DNA of 64,000 nt from JBDRCC01 sp043822065 [NCBI: archaeon] (GCA_043822065.1 JBDRCC010000020.1:1-64000); one strand, 5' to 3'; positions 23,993 through 32,267 are shown, counted from the first letter of the stretch. A program made the numbers and translations. Notes: generated from the letters alone by a model not told the origin.

Positions 23993-24079
23993 GCATCGCT
24001 TTTTGCATAAGCTTCCCGGACGAACTACGTTCGTCTGGACCCAGAAAGCTTCGCTTTTCCGGGTTTTGTAAAAAGCTGT
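23993..24079. other. Hairpin-rich insert between tail copies
   Basis: About 87 nt with nested inverted repeats: GACGAAC/GTTCGTC around a 3-nt loop, a CCCGGA/TCCGGG pair, and an outer GCTTTTTGCA/TGTAAAAAGC pair. The long imperfect palindrome could form a cruciform or a bidirectional terminator between convergent genes. No coding capacity was seen. Confidence 0.6.
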
Positions 24080-24083
24080 CTGG

Positions 24084-24398
24084 CTAACCTACAGGCAGTT
24101 TTGCTATCTGCAGGACGACGACTGTCCCTACAAGCCAGGCAACATACCCATCAAAAACAGCCAGGTTACCGAGCGAGTACCTGAAAAGCAGGGTGCTAAG
24201 GACCAGGATCACAAGGCTCATAGGCCCGGCAAGCGGCCTGACCCCGCGGTGCATAAGGTAAAGGAACTGCGCGGCTATTGTTACCAGCGCGAACGCGCCA
24301 AGCAGGTACGGGTTTGCCGCCCCGGAAAGCATGCCCCTGAACAAAATCGCCCCCACAATGACCGAAACTATGTTCGCAGGCAGGCACAGCATGAACAT
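24084..24398 (-). CDS. Small polytopic membrane protein
   Basis: A product of 104 residues with four hydrophobic segments (for example ANIVSVIVGAILF and GPMSLVILVLSTLLF). The ATG at 24398 is chosen because the TATA element TATTTATAAT (24421-24430) lies about 27 nt upstream; longer forms starting at 24416 or 24452 cannot be excluded. No family recognised. Its last codons are duplicated at 23974. Confidence 0.5.
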   Translation of the reverse strand: MFMLCLPANIVSVIVGAILFRGMLSGAANPYLLGAFALVTIAAQFLYLMHRGVRPLAGPMSLVILVLSTLLFRYSLGNLAVFDGYVAWLVGTVVVLQIAKLPVG

Positions 24399-24420
24399 AC
24401 CCAGCCTAATCCGCATTAAG

Positions 24421-24430
24421 TATTTATAAT
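24421..24430. promoter_or_regulatory. TATA box serving divergent genes
   Basis: TATTTATAAT is centred about 26 nt from the plus-strand ATG at 24451 and about 27 nt from the minus-strand ATG at 24398, a symmetrical arrangement. Confidence 0.5.
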
Positions 24431-24450
24431 ACCTCCGTCTCCTAACGCCC

Positions 24451-24540
24451 ATGGAAGAAAACAAGCAAACCTTCGTCCAGAAGATAAAGGCGAAGCTCAA
24501 ATCGAAGCCAAAGCCAAAGCCGTCCTGCTGCTGCCGCTGA
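24451..24540 (+). CDS. Cys-tailed 29-residue peptide coupled to the permease
   Basis: A short frame encoding a basic peptide with KxKP repeats and the C terminus SCCCR. It has a perfect leaderless promoter geometry (TATA at 24421). Its TGA overlaps the ATG of the permease (TGATG), so translation of the two would be coupled. Three adjacent cysteines on a basic peptide suggest binding of a thiophilic metal or metalloid for the permease, which is inference. Confidence 0.55.
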   Translation: MEENKQTFVQKIKAKLKSKPKPKPSCCCR

Positions 24541-25487
24541 TGATTAGCGAATTCAGCAATTGGCTGGTTTACGGATTATTTGGGATTTCAGCCGGCTCAC
24601 CCTCAGGTGCAGCCTTGGAGTTTTTTGTTTCTGACGCAATAAAAATCCTTCTCATGCTCCTTGTTATGATAACCTTGATATCCTACCTCCGGACCTACGT
24701 CTCCGAGGAGCGCATACGCAAGTCGTTCACGGGTAAAAAAGCCGGCGCAGGGAATATTGCAGCCGCATCCTTCGGCGCGCTGACGCCTTTCTGCTCCTGC
24801 TCCTCAATCCCGATATTCCTGAGCTTTGTCGAAATGGGAATCCCGCTCGGCGTGGCATTCTCGTTCTTGATAACCTCTCCCCTGATAAACGAGTACCTTG
24901 CAGTCCTCATGTTCGCCACTTTCGGCCTGAAAGTCACTGCAATCTACATCGCAAGCGGCATGGCGATAGGAATCCTCGGTGGAATCCTCCTTGACCGCCT
25001 TGGCATGGAGAAATACCTCATCCGCGATGTCACCAAGCTCAAGTCGTGCTCCAAGAAAGCCGAGCCTAAGTCCTGGCAGGAGCGGCTTTCCTACTCCCTT
25101 TCCCAGTCAAATGCGATAATCCGGCGGATATTCCCCTACGTCCTCCTTGGGCTTGCAGTCGGCGCCTACCTGCACGCCTACATCCCTGAGGCGACTGTGC
25201 AGTCCCTCATAACTAGGACCGGCATCTTCGCAGTCCCGCTCGCCGTCGCCCTCGGCGTCCCGCTCTACGCCAACTGCGCCGCAATCGTGCCAATCGCCGT
25301 AGTCCTCTTCCAGAAGGGCATCCCCCTCGGCACAGTCCTCGCGTTCATGATGTCGACCGCCGCCCTCAGCCTGCCGGAAGCGGTAATACTCAGCAGGGTT
25401 ATGAAGCCGAGGCTCGTCGCCGTTTTTTTCGCAGTAATAGCGCTTGCAATAATTTTTACAGGCTACCTTTTCAATTTAATAATCTAG
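24540..25487 (+). CDS. COG0701 permease (ArsP/YraQ family)
   Basis: A 315-residue membrane protein with about 8 helices. It has the family signature TPFCSCSSIPIFLSF in the first half and a matching second-half segment VPLYANCAAIVPIAVVLF. A cytoplasmic loop contains KLKSCSKKAEPK. Known members export organoarsenicals or are linked to copper and other thiophilic ions; the CSC motif supports such a ligand. It is translated from an ATG overlapping the stop of the CCC-tailed peptide gene. Confidence 0.82.
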   Translation: MISEFSNWLVYGLFGISAGSPSGAALEFFVSDAIKILLMLLVMITLISYLRTYVSEERIRKSFTGKKAGAGNIAAASFGALTPFCSCSSIPIFLSFVEMGIPLGVAFSFLITSPLINEYLAVLMFATFGLKVTAIYIASGMAIGILGGILLDRLGMEKYLIRDVTKLKSCSKKAEPKSWQERLSYSLSQSNAIIRRIFPYVLLGLAVGAYLHAYIPEATVQSLITRTGIFAVPLAVALGVPLYANCAAIVPIAVVLFQKGIPLGTVLAFMMSTAALSLPEAVILSRVMKPRLVAVFFAVIALAIIFTGYLFNLII

Positions 25488-25501
25488 CCGAACATCAGCA
25501 A
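25484..25501 (-). repeat. Orphan copy of the 3' tail of the thioredoxin/DsbD gene
   Basis: An 18-nt copy of 25539-25556 with one difference, which changes the stop codon TAA to TAG in that gene's frame (LLMFG then stop). The copy overlaps the TAG stop of the permease gene by three bases. Confidence 0.8.
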
Positions 25502-25505
25502 CGAC

Positions 25506-25521
25506 CTTCTTTCAAAAGAAG
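25506..25521. terminator. Bidirectional hairpin between convergent genes
   Basis: CTTCTTT, a 2-nt loop and AAAGAAG form a 7-bp stem, bordered by CGAC and CTCG. It lies between the tail copies in the 37-nt insert and may end transcription both ways. Confidence 0.5.
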
Positions 25522-25538
25522 CTCGACCAAGAAACCAT

Positions 25539-26705
25539 TTAGCCGAACATCAGCAATTCTGGCTTAAGTATCAGGACAAATCCGAGCCCCGCAATCATCA
25601 GCCCGCTCACCAGCTTGAGCCACTTGCCCTCTTTCTGCGTGACTTGGTGCTTCGTCATCGTGTAGACCGCAATCGCGAAGATAGCAAGGTCGTCAAGCAT
25701 GTACATCAGGATGTACAGGGCAAAATACAGGTAGTACTCTATCCTCGGCAGCTCGTGCATCGAGATTATCGTTGAATATATCACCGGCAGCCCTGCCGTG
25801 CACAGCAGCTCCACGAAGTTCACGGTGACCGCGACTGCCATCACACCAAGCATCATAGCGGGCGCTATACTCTGCTTGACGAGCTCATTCATCCTGTGGA
25901 CGATCTTCTTCTTCAGGTGGAGCGGTATCGACAGTGAGATGCCCTTGCCGAACCAGAAGAAGTCCTTCAGGTTTATCACTCCAGCAGCTATCGCGCCGAG
26001 CCCGACGACTGCCCTCAGCCAGGGCATGTACTTCAGGTAGCTCACGACATTGAACGCCGCCGCTATGAACATATAATATACAAGCCCGGAGACGAAAATG
26101 AACGTCCCGCCGATTATCATCATCTTTTTCCGGTCCCCGCTCCCTATCAAAAGGGCAATCAGGAATGTCAGCACCCACATCGCGCAGGGGTTGAACCCGT
26201 CGAGCAGGCCTATCACTACCGTGAAAACCGGGAGTGAAAATGCGTCAATCCCCACCCTGCCTAAAAACGGAAGGGTAACCGTGTCTGTCGCCTCGCAGCT
26301 TTCCACTCCGTTCGGCTCGGCAATCTCCAGCGCGTCCCTGCAGCCGTTTTCTATGCACCCGGCAATCTCTGCCTCAATCTCCGCGCTGGATGTCTCATCA
26401 CTGTCATAGCCGACAAAATGTTTCTCGCCAATTATTAGGGTAGGCACCGAGGATGGGTTGAACCCGCAGGTTTCCCCCATCTGCAGGAAAAGCTCCTGGT
26501 TCGGCACGCTCTCAAGGAGTTCGTACCTGTGGACCTCAAGCTCCGGGTATTTTGCCTCCATCGCGTCAAGGAAAACCTGCTCCTTGTGGCAGTGCGGGCA
26601 GCCCTCTGCCCAGAACATGTACGCCTTAGTCTCGTGCCCGCCTGCGGCAAAGCCAAAGCTGCTGAATAGGAGCAATACTAAACAAGCGATGAAAAGCTTT
26701 TTCAT
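25539..26705 (-). CDS. Thioredoxin-like domain fused to DsbD/CcdA-type membrane domain
   Basis: About 388 residues: signal peptide (MKKLFIACLVLLLFSSFGFA), a thioredoxin fold with CPHC at about residues 38-41 (FWAEGCPHCHKEQVF), a loop with four cysteines, and six membrane helices carrying GFNPCAMWV and ELLCTAGLPVIYS. The paired cysteines are those that pass electrons across the membrane in CcdA/DsbD proteins, so the protein probably supplies reducing power to extracytoplasmic thiols. It follows the Cys-rich peptide gene by about 60 nt and may be the last gene of the ABC/DUF2318 operon, though a CATTAAAAG element could be its own promoter. Its last codons are duplicated at 25484. Confidence 0.85.
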   Translation of the reverse strand: MKKLFIACLVLLLFSSFGFAAGGHETKAYMFWAEGCPHCHKEQVFLDAMEAKYPELEVHRYELLESVPNQELFLQMGETCGFNPSSVPTLIIGEKHFVGYDSDETSSAEIEAEIAGCIENGCRDALEIAEPNGVESCEATDTVTLPFLGRVGIDAFSLPVFTVVIGLLDGFNPCAMWVLTFLIALLIGSGDRKKMMIIGGTFIFVSGLVYYMFIAAAFNVVSYLKYMPWLRAVVGLGAIAAGVINLKDFFWFGKGISLSIPLHLKKKIVHRMNELVKQSIAPAMMLGVMAVAVTVNFVELLCTAGLPVIYSTIISMHELPRIEYYLYFALYILMYMLDDLAIFAIAVYTMTKHQVTQKEGKWLKLVSGLMIAGLGFVLILKPELLMFG

Positions 26706-26764
26706 GCGAGCCATATTGTTTATTTCTTTTAATGGTTTTAGTCCCTAGGCAACTAGCTATTTGG

Positions 26765-27052
26765 CTATCCTCCACAGCCTCCTCCGCAGCTGCCAGTGCA
26801 TGACGACCCGCCAGTGCAAGTCGGGCTTCCGCAGCTGCCGCTCCCTGGCGGCCCGCCCGGGTTGCTTGGCTGTGCTTGGACTTCCACTATCCCAGCACCT
26901 CCGCCGCCCGAAGACCCAAAATCTGTGCCCAGTCTGTAGTTGTAATACAGATTCAGCGATCCGGCTGCCATGGCGGCTAAAAGAAGGAGCCCGACAACAA
27001 AAATCAGCAGTTCGTTTCCAAGTAGTTCTTTTATTGCAGTTGTTTTTTTCAT
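26765..27052 (-). CDS. Membrane-anchored Gly/Cys-rich small protein
   Basis: A 95-residue protein: a basic head (MKKTTAIKELLGNE), one helix (LLIFVVGLLLLAAMAAGSL), a glycine-rich linker and a tail with six cysteines in the arrangement CGSPTCTGGSSCTGSCGGGC. It lies directly after an 11-G tract that follows the permease stop codon. The function is unknown. In the context of DUF2318 and a thioredoxin/DsbD protein, the cysteines may bind metal or be redox substrates. Confidence 0.65.
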   Translation of the reverse strand: MKKTTAIKELLGNELLIFVVGLLLLAAMAAGSLNLYYNYRLGTDFGSSGGGGAGIVEVQAQPSNPGGPPGSGSCGSPTCTGGSSCTGSCGGGCGG

Positions 27053-27053
27053 T

Positions 27054-27064
27054 CCCCCCCCCCC
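27054..27064 (-). repeat. Poly(G)11 tract upstream of the Gly/Cys-rich gene
   Basis: Eleven C residues on the plus strand read as G11 between the permease TAG stop and the ATG at 27052 (only one A in between). It can act as the ribosome-binding site, and such homopolymers slip easily during replication. Confidence 0.8.
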
Positions 27065-28308
27065 TATATCTGCCTCAGAGCCTCCGCAGGATCTATCTTC
27101 GACGCCTTTAGGGCCGGATAAACTGTGGCTGCTGTCCCCACGAGGACCGCTAAAGCTACAGCTGCCACTGCAAGGTACGGGTCAAAGGCACTGGCAATCT
27201 CTACTTCAGCAATCAGGGATCCTGCAATTGATGTGACTATAATGCCTAAGGCATATCCAATTGCTCCGGATACAAGGCTAAGCACCAATGCCTCGGTTAT
27301 GAATATTCTGGCAATGTGCTGCTTTCTGAAGCCAATTGCCCTGAATATCCCAATTTCCCTTGTCCTCTCGTTTACAGAAGCCATCATCGTTGTGAACACC
27401 ATCAGCGAGCCAATTAGGAGTATAATTACCCCAACGGCCATGCCAAAGTTGCTTATCTGCTTTATTGTTTGCATCTTCTGTTCCACAACCTGCTTTATGG
27501 GCGTGGCTTTGCCATCAGGAATTGCCTCGTTTATCTGCCTCGCCATTTCCTCTACTGGGCATCCTGAGCATATAGCTGCAACTTCCACAAGGGTTATCTC
27601 ACCTTCTTTGCCAAGCAGCCGCTGGGCTGTCCGCAGGTTCATGAAAATTATTGAGTCGTCCTGGGAACCCGTTTCCTCGATGACGGCTCTTACATTGAAA
27701 CTCATCTCCCTGCCATTGCTGGAGAGTGTTACCGCATCCCCAGGCTTCTTGTTTAGCTTTTCAGCCACGCCAGACCCTATTAGGATATCTTCCTCTTTCA
27801 AGCCTGCAATTTCAGTCACAGTCACCATTTTAGTTGGGTCTATCGGGCTGGCCTTCTCCACGCGGACCAGCTCTATACCGCTCTCAGGGGTAAACTTCCA
27901 CCATTTCTTTAGCTTAATTTCAGTTGCCAGCTCGGCACCGACTAGCAGTATGGTTTCTCCATCAACATCAACTGCGCCAAGCAGCTTTTCTGACACCGTT
28001 GCAAGATTATTCTTATTTTTAATCTCCCAGATACTGTCTATCCTCTCCTCTTTTATTTGCCGAACGTCATACTGGGCGCCTGGGATTGATATCCCCCCGT
28101 AGGTCATGGACAACGTATTTGCTTTCGGGACAATCATGATGTTTGCCCCGTATTCGTCCAGCTTCTGCTGTACGTCCTGCTGCATTGCCTCAGTAATGGA
28201 GAAAATAGTCACTATGGTCGCTATGCCAATCACCATGCCAAGGACAAGGAAGAGCATCTTCTTCCTCCGCCTTTTTATGTTGTCCATTGCTATGTTTCCG
28301 AGCTTCAT
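27064..28308 (-). CDS. MacB/FtsX-family ABC transporter permease
   Basis: A 414-residue protein with one N-terminal helix (MLFLVLGMVIGIATIVTIFSI), an extracytoplasmic MacB-type domain of about 220 residues with a CSGCP motif, and three C-terminal helices including TREIGIFRAIGFRKQHIARIF and the final PALKASKIDPAEALRQI. The first base of its start overlaps the last of the DUF2318 gene. It should form the membrane part of the transporter with the ATPase at 28723-29406. Confidence 0.88.
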   Translation of the reverse strand: MKLGNIAMDNIKRRRKKMLFLVLGMVIGIATIVTIFSITEAMQQDVQQKLDEYGANIMIVPKANTLSMTYGGISIPGAQYDVRQIKEERIDSIWEIKNKNNLATVSEKLLGAVDVDGETILLVGAELATEIKLKKWWKFTPESGIELVRVEKASPIDPTKMVTVTEIAGLKEEDILIGSGVAEKLNKKPGDAVTLSSNGREMSFNVRAVIEETGSQDDSIIFMNLRTAQRLLGKEGEITLVEVAAICSGCPVEEMARQINEAIPDGKATPIKQVVEQKMQTIKQISNFGMAVGVIILLIGSLMVFTTMMASVNERTREIGIFRAIGFRKQHIARIFITEALVLSLVSGAIGYALGIIVTSIAGSLIAEVEIASAFDPYLAVAAVALAVLVGTAATVYPALKASKIDPAEALRQI

Positions 28309-28730
28309 TAGAAGTATTTCCCTCCCAGTTCAATGTCAGCTTTTTTGATTAGCACGTTTCCGCCTATAACTTCTCGGTCCAATGGCGCCGGGTTGCATCC
28401 GCCTTCCTCTATGTTTATCCTCGTGGAGGGAAACCTCCGCCCGCAGTTGTTGCAAACCATATAGTCCCCTTCCTGCCTGTAGCCCTTCTTAGCCTCAAAG
28501 CAGACATCGCAGGCGTCAAACGCCGCCCTGTATACCCCATCACTGGACTTAAGCACAAAAAAGCGGATGGTTTTCCCCCCAGCGCCGTTATAGCTGTAGA
28601 AATGCGCCTTTCCGTCATTGATTTCTGAGATTGGTATCTTTAGGGTCTGGCCCTCCTGCTGGACTTTTTCCCCACTAACACACCCTGCAACAAGAAAAAC
28701 CAAAAGAATAACGAGTCCAGATTTACCCAT
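28308..28730 (-). CDS. DUF2318-type iron-sulfur/metal-binding lipoprotein
   Basis: A 140-residue product with a lipobox-type signal (LLVFLVAGC). It has the DUF2318 cysteine pattern [27 protein letters not shown] and [10 protein letters not shown], and the terminal [12 protein letters not shown]2318 proteins accompany periplasmic iron-uptake systems, as in the Campylobacter P19 cluster with MacB-like ABC proteins and thioredoxins. The ATG at 28730 overlaps the ATPase stop, so the genes are coupled. Confidence 0.85.
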   Translation of the reverse strand: MGKSGLVILLVFLVAGCVSGEKVQQEGQTLKIPISEINDGKAHFYSYNGAGGKTIRFFVLKSSDGVYRAAFDACDVCFEAKKGYRQEGDYMVCNNCGRRFPSTRINIEEGGCNPAPLDREVIGGNVLIKKADIELGGKYF

Positions 28731-29406
28731 TTTTGACCTCCCGGTCCAGCTTGCCATCCCTCAAATGCACTATTCTATGCGCGCTCATAGCTATTTTTTC
28801 ATCATGCGTGACCATCACAATCGTTTGCCCCCCCTTGTTTAATTCCTTTATCAGGCTCAGGATCTCGTCACCGGTTTTCGAGTCAAGGTTTCCGGTCGGC
28901 TCATCCGTAAGCAGAATCTTTGGAGTATTCACAATTGCACGCGCAATTGCCACCCGCTGCTGTTCCCCCCCAGAAAGCTTGTCTGGAAGCCTATTCTCCT
29001 TGCCATGCAAGCCTACTCTTCTGAGGGCGTCCATTGCCTTCTCGAGCTGCTTTTCGCCTGGCATCTTAGAGATTGAAAGCGGCAGCATTACATTCTCCAT
29101 CGCCGTCAAATATGGGATTAGCTGGTATGACTGAAAAACAAATCCAAGGTTCCGGAACCGGAAATCTGCCTGCTTTTCCTGGTTTAAATCATATACTCTT
29201 ATATTGTCCATGGAAACAATCCCTCTCGTTGGGGTATTCAAAATTCCAAGAATGCTCAGCAGAGTGCTTTTTCCAGAACCAGACGGTCCCATAACAGCAA
29301 GCATCTCCCCTTGCTTCACATTTAAGCTCACATCCTTAAGGGCAGAGATAACCCTATTTCCATCCTCATACTCTTTTGTTATATTCTCCAATTCAATTAT
29401 GTTCAT
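28723..29406 (-). CDS. ABC transporter ATP-binding protein (MacB/LolD type)
   Basis: A 227-residue ATPase with Walker [11 protein letters not shown]-loop FVFQSYQL, signature [14 protein letters not shown], Walker [13 protein letters not shown] and H-loop MVTHDE. This places it in the MacB/LolD group, which drives mechanotransmission or export rather than solute import. It is the first gene of the operon leading to DUF2318, permease and the Cys-rich proteins. The TATA-like GCTTAATAG is about 26 nt upstream, with a palindrome behind it. Confidence 0.92.
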   Translation of the reverse strand: MNIIELENITKEYEDGNRVISALKDVSLNVKQGEMLAVMGPSGSGKSTLLSILGILNTPTRGIVSMDNIRVYDLNQEKQADFRFRNLGFVFQSYQLIPYLTAMENVMLPLSISKMPGEKQLEKAMDALRRVGLHGKENRLPDKLSGGEQQRVAIARAIVNTPKILLTDEPTGNLDSKTGDEILSLIKELNKGGQTIVMVTHDEKIAMSAHRIVHLRDGKLDREVKNG

Positions 29407-29444
29407 GCCTACTCTAAGGATGAAACAGCTATTAAGCTCTTGTT

Positions 29445-29458
29445 TGAAACTAGTTTCA
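29445..29458. promoter_or_regulatory. Candidate operator palindrome
   Basis: TGAAACTAGTTTCA is a perfect 14-bp palindrome directly upstream of the TATA element of the ABC operon. It is 37 nt from the stop of the membrane-bound regulator gene at 29495-29974, the most likely candidate to bind it. Confidence 0.5.
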
Positions 29459-29494
29459 CAACGTAAGACGGGTGTGCCTTAGATAGAAACAGTA

Positions 29495-29974
29495 TTACTT
29501 CAAAATAACGACGTTGGTCATGCCGCGCCGCTTGCGCTCGATGACGCCCTTTCCCTCTAGCTTGTCCAGGATCCTTGTGACCTTGACCTTTGTCATGCCA
29601 GCCTTCTCAACCAGCTCTGCCTGGAAAATCGCGCCGTCAGCCTTTTTTATCTCCTCATACAGCCTTTTTTCGTCTTCGGCAAGAGGCGGAAGCCTTACTG
29701 CCTTTCTTCCTGCCCAGTCATCCCCCTTAAGGTACACAAGGACACCCGACCCGCATAGGGCTATTATGAAAAAGAAATTCAGGAAAACATACGGCGGGAG
29801 GCCTTCTGTATGGGTGCATCCCTCGTGCCCCATGTCCCCGCAAACCAGCGCGCACTGCTCAGCCTCTTTCTTTAGGCTGTCCGAAATGGAATAAAAGGAA
29901 ATCACGAGAACTAGGGCTGAACATAGGACTATCCCAACTCCCAGCTCCCGTGGCCCAAACTTGCTTAGAGGCAT
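29495..29974 (-). CDS. Membrane-bound winged-helix regulator with cysteine-containing loop
   Basis: A 159-residue protein with two membrane helices (about residues 10-31 and 63-82). The loop between them carries CALVCGDMGHEGCTHTEG, and a C-terminal winged helix (EKRLYEEIKKADGAIFQAELVEKAGMTKVKVTRILDKLEGKGVIERKRRGMTNVV) follows; quoted here in shortened form: AELVEKAGMTKVKVTR. The loop could sense metal or redox state outside the membrane and control DNA binding inside. It begins 2 nt after kbl and lies upstream of the ABC/DUF2318 operon. Confidence 0.7.
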   Translation of the reverse strand: MPLSKFGPRELGVGIVLCSALVLVISFYSISDSLKKEAEQCALVCGDMGHEGCTHTEGLPPYVFLNFFFIIALCGSGVLVYLKGDDWAGRKAVRLPPLAEDEKRLYEEIKKADGAIFQAELVEKAGMTKVKVTRILDKLEGKGVIERKRRGMTNVVILK

Positions 29975-29976
29975 CT

Positions 29977-31155
29977 TTATATCAGCTTCATCTGCTTCCC
30001 GACCTTCTCGAACTTCTCTATGCAGAAGTCCAGGTCGGCTTTTGTGTGCCCGGCATTAACTATTGCCCTGACCCTCGACGTGTCCTCAGAGACAAGCGGG
30101 TAGACAATCGGCCTGACGAAGACGCCCTCTTCGAACATCCTCTTGCTCAGCTCGACCGCGGTCGAGCTCTTGCCCACAATTATCGGCGTTATCGGCGAGA
30201 CGCTCCGCCCGGTGTTGAAGCCGAGCGCTTTGACCTTCTCCTTGAAGTGCTTGGTGTTCTTCCAGAGGTTCTTCAGGTGCTCTGGCTCGTCCCTGACGAT
30301 GTCAAGGACCTCCATGCACGCGGCAACGACCGCCGGCGGGTGCGAAGTGGTGAATATGAAGCTCCTCGCCCTGTTCGTCAGGTAGTCCTTCAGCTCCTGC
30401 ACCCCGGCGACGTACCCTCCGAGGCAGCCGAAAGCCTTTGATAGGGTCCCCATGTCGATGTCCAGCTTGTCAGCGACGCCGTAGTGGTGCGCCGTTCCCC
30501 TGCCTTCCGGGCCCATGACGCCGTCGCCGTGCGCGTCGTCTACCATGAGTATGGCGTCATATTTCTCGGTCAGCTCTGTTATCTGGTCAAGCGGCGCGGT
30601 GTCGCCGTCCATGCTGAACACCCCGTCAGTCACGACAAGCCGCTTCTCGTACTTCGCGCTTTGCTTGAGCGCCTCCTCAAGCCCAGTCATGTCGCAGTGG
30701 GGGTAAATCTTCCTCTCCGACTTGGTGAGCCTTACGCCGTCGATTATGCTCCCGTGGTTCAGCTCGTCGCTGATTATGACGTCCTTTTCCCCCATCAGCG
30801 CCTGGATTGTGCCTCTGTTCGCGGCAATCCCTGCGACGAAGATGAGCGAAGCCTCGGTCTTCTTGTACTCCGCAAGCTTCTTCTCAAGCTCTAAGTGAAT
30901 TGGCATCGTTCCGGCAATCTGCCTGACTGCGCCGGTTCCGAAGCCGTATTTGTCAATCGCTTCCTTCGCCGCCTTTACGACCCGCGGGTGGTTTGTAAGG
31001 TTGAGATAGTTATTTGTTGATAGTGTGACGACTTCCTTCCCGTTCATCTTCACGCGCGGACCCTGCTTTCCCTCGAAAACCGGCAGCTCGCCGAACTGGC
31101 TCTTGCTCTTCAGGTCCTGGATTACATCTTTTAGGAATGATAAGTGATTCGTCAT
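29977..31155 (-). CDS. kbl: Glycine C-acetyltransferase (2-amino-3-ketobutyrate CoA ligase)
   Basis: A 392-residue PLP enzyme of the alpha-oxoamine synthase family. It has LSTNNYLNLTNHPRV near the N terminus, DELNHGSIIDGVRL, VTDGVFSMDGDTAPL, MVDDAHGDGVMG and the PLP lysine in MGTLSKAFGCLGGY. Together with the divergent tdh gene it converts threonine to glycine and acetyl-CoA. Its promoter overlaps the palindromic AATTTATATT shared with tdh. Confidence 0.93.
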   Translation of the reverse strand: MTNHLSFLKDVIQDLKSKSQFGELPVFEGKQGPRVKMNGKEVVTLSTNNYLNLTNHPRVVKAAKEAIDKYGFGTGAVRQIAGTMPIHLELEKKLAEYKKTEASLIFVAGIAANRGTIQALMGEKDVIISDELNHGSIIDGVRLTKSERKIYPHCDMTGLEEALKQSAKYEKRLVVTDGVFSMDGDTAPLDQITELTEKYDAILMVDDAHGDGVMGPEGRGTAHHYGVADKLDIDMGTLSKAFGCLGGYVAGVQELKDYLTNRARSFIFTTSHPPAVVAACMEVLDIVRDEPEHLKNLWKNTKHFKEKVKALGFNTGRSVSPITPIIVGKSSTAVELSKRMFEEGVFVRPIVYPLVSEDTSRVRAIVNAGHTKADLDFCIEKFEKVGKQMKLI

Positions 31156-31229
31156 GTTTTTACCCCCAATCTACTCAATATGGATAAATTTATATTGTTT
31201 CTGCCCATTGCTTTGGCGGGGGAATTCTC

Positions 31230-32267
31230 ATGGCAGAAATGCAAGCAGTTATGAAATTGAAGGCCGAGAAGGGCATGACACTTACAACGACTAAGGAGCC
31301 GGCGGTGAAGCCGGACTACCTAAAAGTCAAAGTCAGGGCGACCGCAATCTGCGGGACTGACAAGCACATCTTCGACTGGCACGCCCCATGGGACACCCGG
31401 ATCAAGCCGCCCAAGATAATAGGCCACGAGCTGTGCGGTGAAGTCGTCGAAATCGGCGGCCACGTCTCAGGCTTCGAAGTCGGGGACATGATTTCTGCCG
31501 AAACCCACGTCGCGGACTGGACCTGCCCCCAGTGCCTGCGCGGAAACGCGCACATCTGCCAGAACATGAAGCTCTTCGGCGTCGACATCGACGGCGTCTT
31601 TGCTGATTATGCAGTCGTCCCGGCCAGAAATGCCTGGAAAAACGACCCCTCAATCCCATTCGAGATGCAGGCCGTCCAGGAGCCCCTTGGGAACTCAGTC
31701 TACACGACATACTCCACCAACCTGCCGGGGAAGCGGGTCTCAATTTTCGGCTGCGGCCCCACCGGCCTTTTCTCAATAGCGCTTGCAAAGGCGGCGGGCG
31801 CGTCGCAGGTCATAGCAGTTGCGGGGAGCAAGACGCACCTCGACTTGGCCAAAAAAATGGGCGCAACCCACATCATAAACCGCCACGAGAAAGACCCTGC
31901 AACGGAGATACTTGAAATCACCGGCGAAGGTGCGGACATAATGCTGGAAATGTCAGGAAGCGCCAGCGCCCTTGACCAGGGGCTGAAATCCCTGCGCCAG
32001 GGGGGCGAGGTCTCAATCCTCGGGCTTTACTCAAAGCCGCCGCAAATCGACTGGTCAAAGGACATAGTCCTCAAGAATGTCACCCTCTACGGAATCAACG
32101 GAAGGCTTATGTTCAAGACATGGGAAACCGTCGCATGGCTCCTCAGGGAAAAGGTCATCGACATATCGCCAGTCATCACCCACAAGTTCAAGCTGTCCGA
32201 ATTCGACAAGGCGATGGAGGTCGCCCTTTCAGGAGAATGCGGCAAGGTCATAATGTTCCCAAAGTAG
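31230..32267 (+). CDS. tdh: L-threonine 3-dehydrogenase
   Basis: A 345-residue medium-chain zinc dehydrogenase. Catalytic ligands are Cys41 (AICGTDKH) and His66-Glu67 (IIGHELCGE), and the cofactor motif is [13 protein letters not shown]. The segment [22 protein letters not shown] matches archaeal threonine dehydrogenases. The structural-zinc loop reads [12 protein letters not shown]: compared with the usual C-x2-C-x2-C-x7-C it lacks three residues and the third cysteine. Threonine dehydrogenase with kbl on the other strand forms a complete two-step pathway. Confidence 0.92.
   Translation: MAEMQAVMKLKAEKGMTLTTTKEPAVKPDYLKVKVRATAICGTDKHIFDWHAPWDTRIKPPKIIGHELCGEVVEIGGHVSGFEVGDMISAETHVADWTCPQCLRGNAHICQNMKLFGVDIDGVFADYAVVPARNAWKNDPSIPFEMQAVQEPLGNSVYTTYSTNLPGKRVSIFGCGPTGLFSIALAKAAGASQVIAVAGSKTHLDLAKKMGATHIINRHEKDPATEILEITGEGADIMLEMSGSASALDQGLKSLRQGGEVSILGLYSKPPQIDWSKDIVLKNVTLYGINGRLMFKTWETVAWLLREKVIDISPVITHKFKLSEFDKAMEVALSGECGKVIMFPK

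Noticed and set aside
23993-24079. Palindromic insert as an integron attC site
   Set aside because: The long hairpin is suggestive, but there is no integrase here, no conserved GTTRRRY-type end and no array of cassettes.
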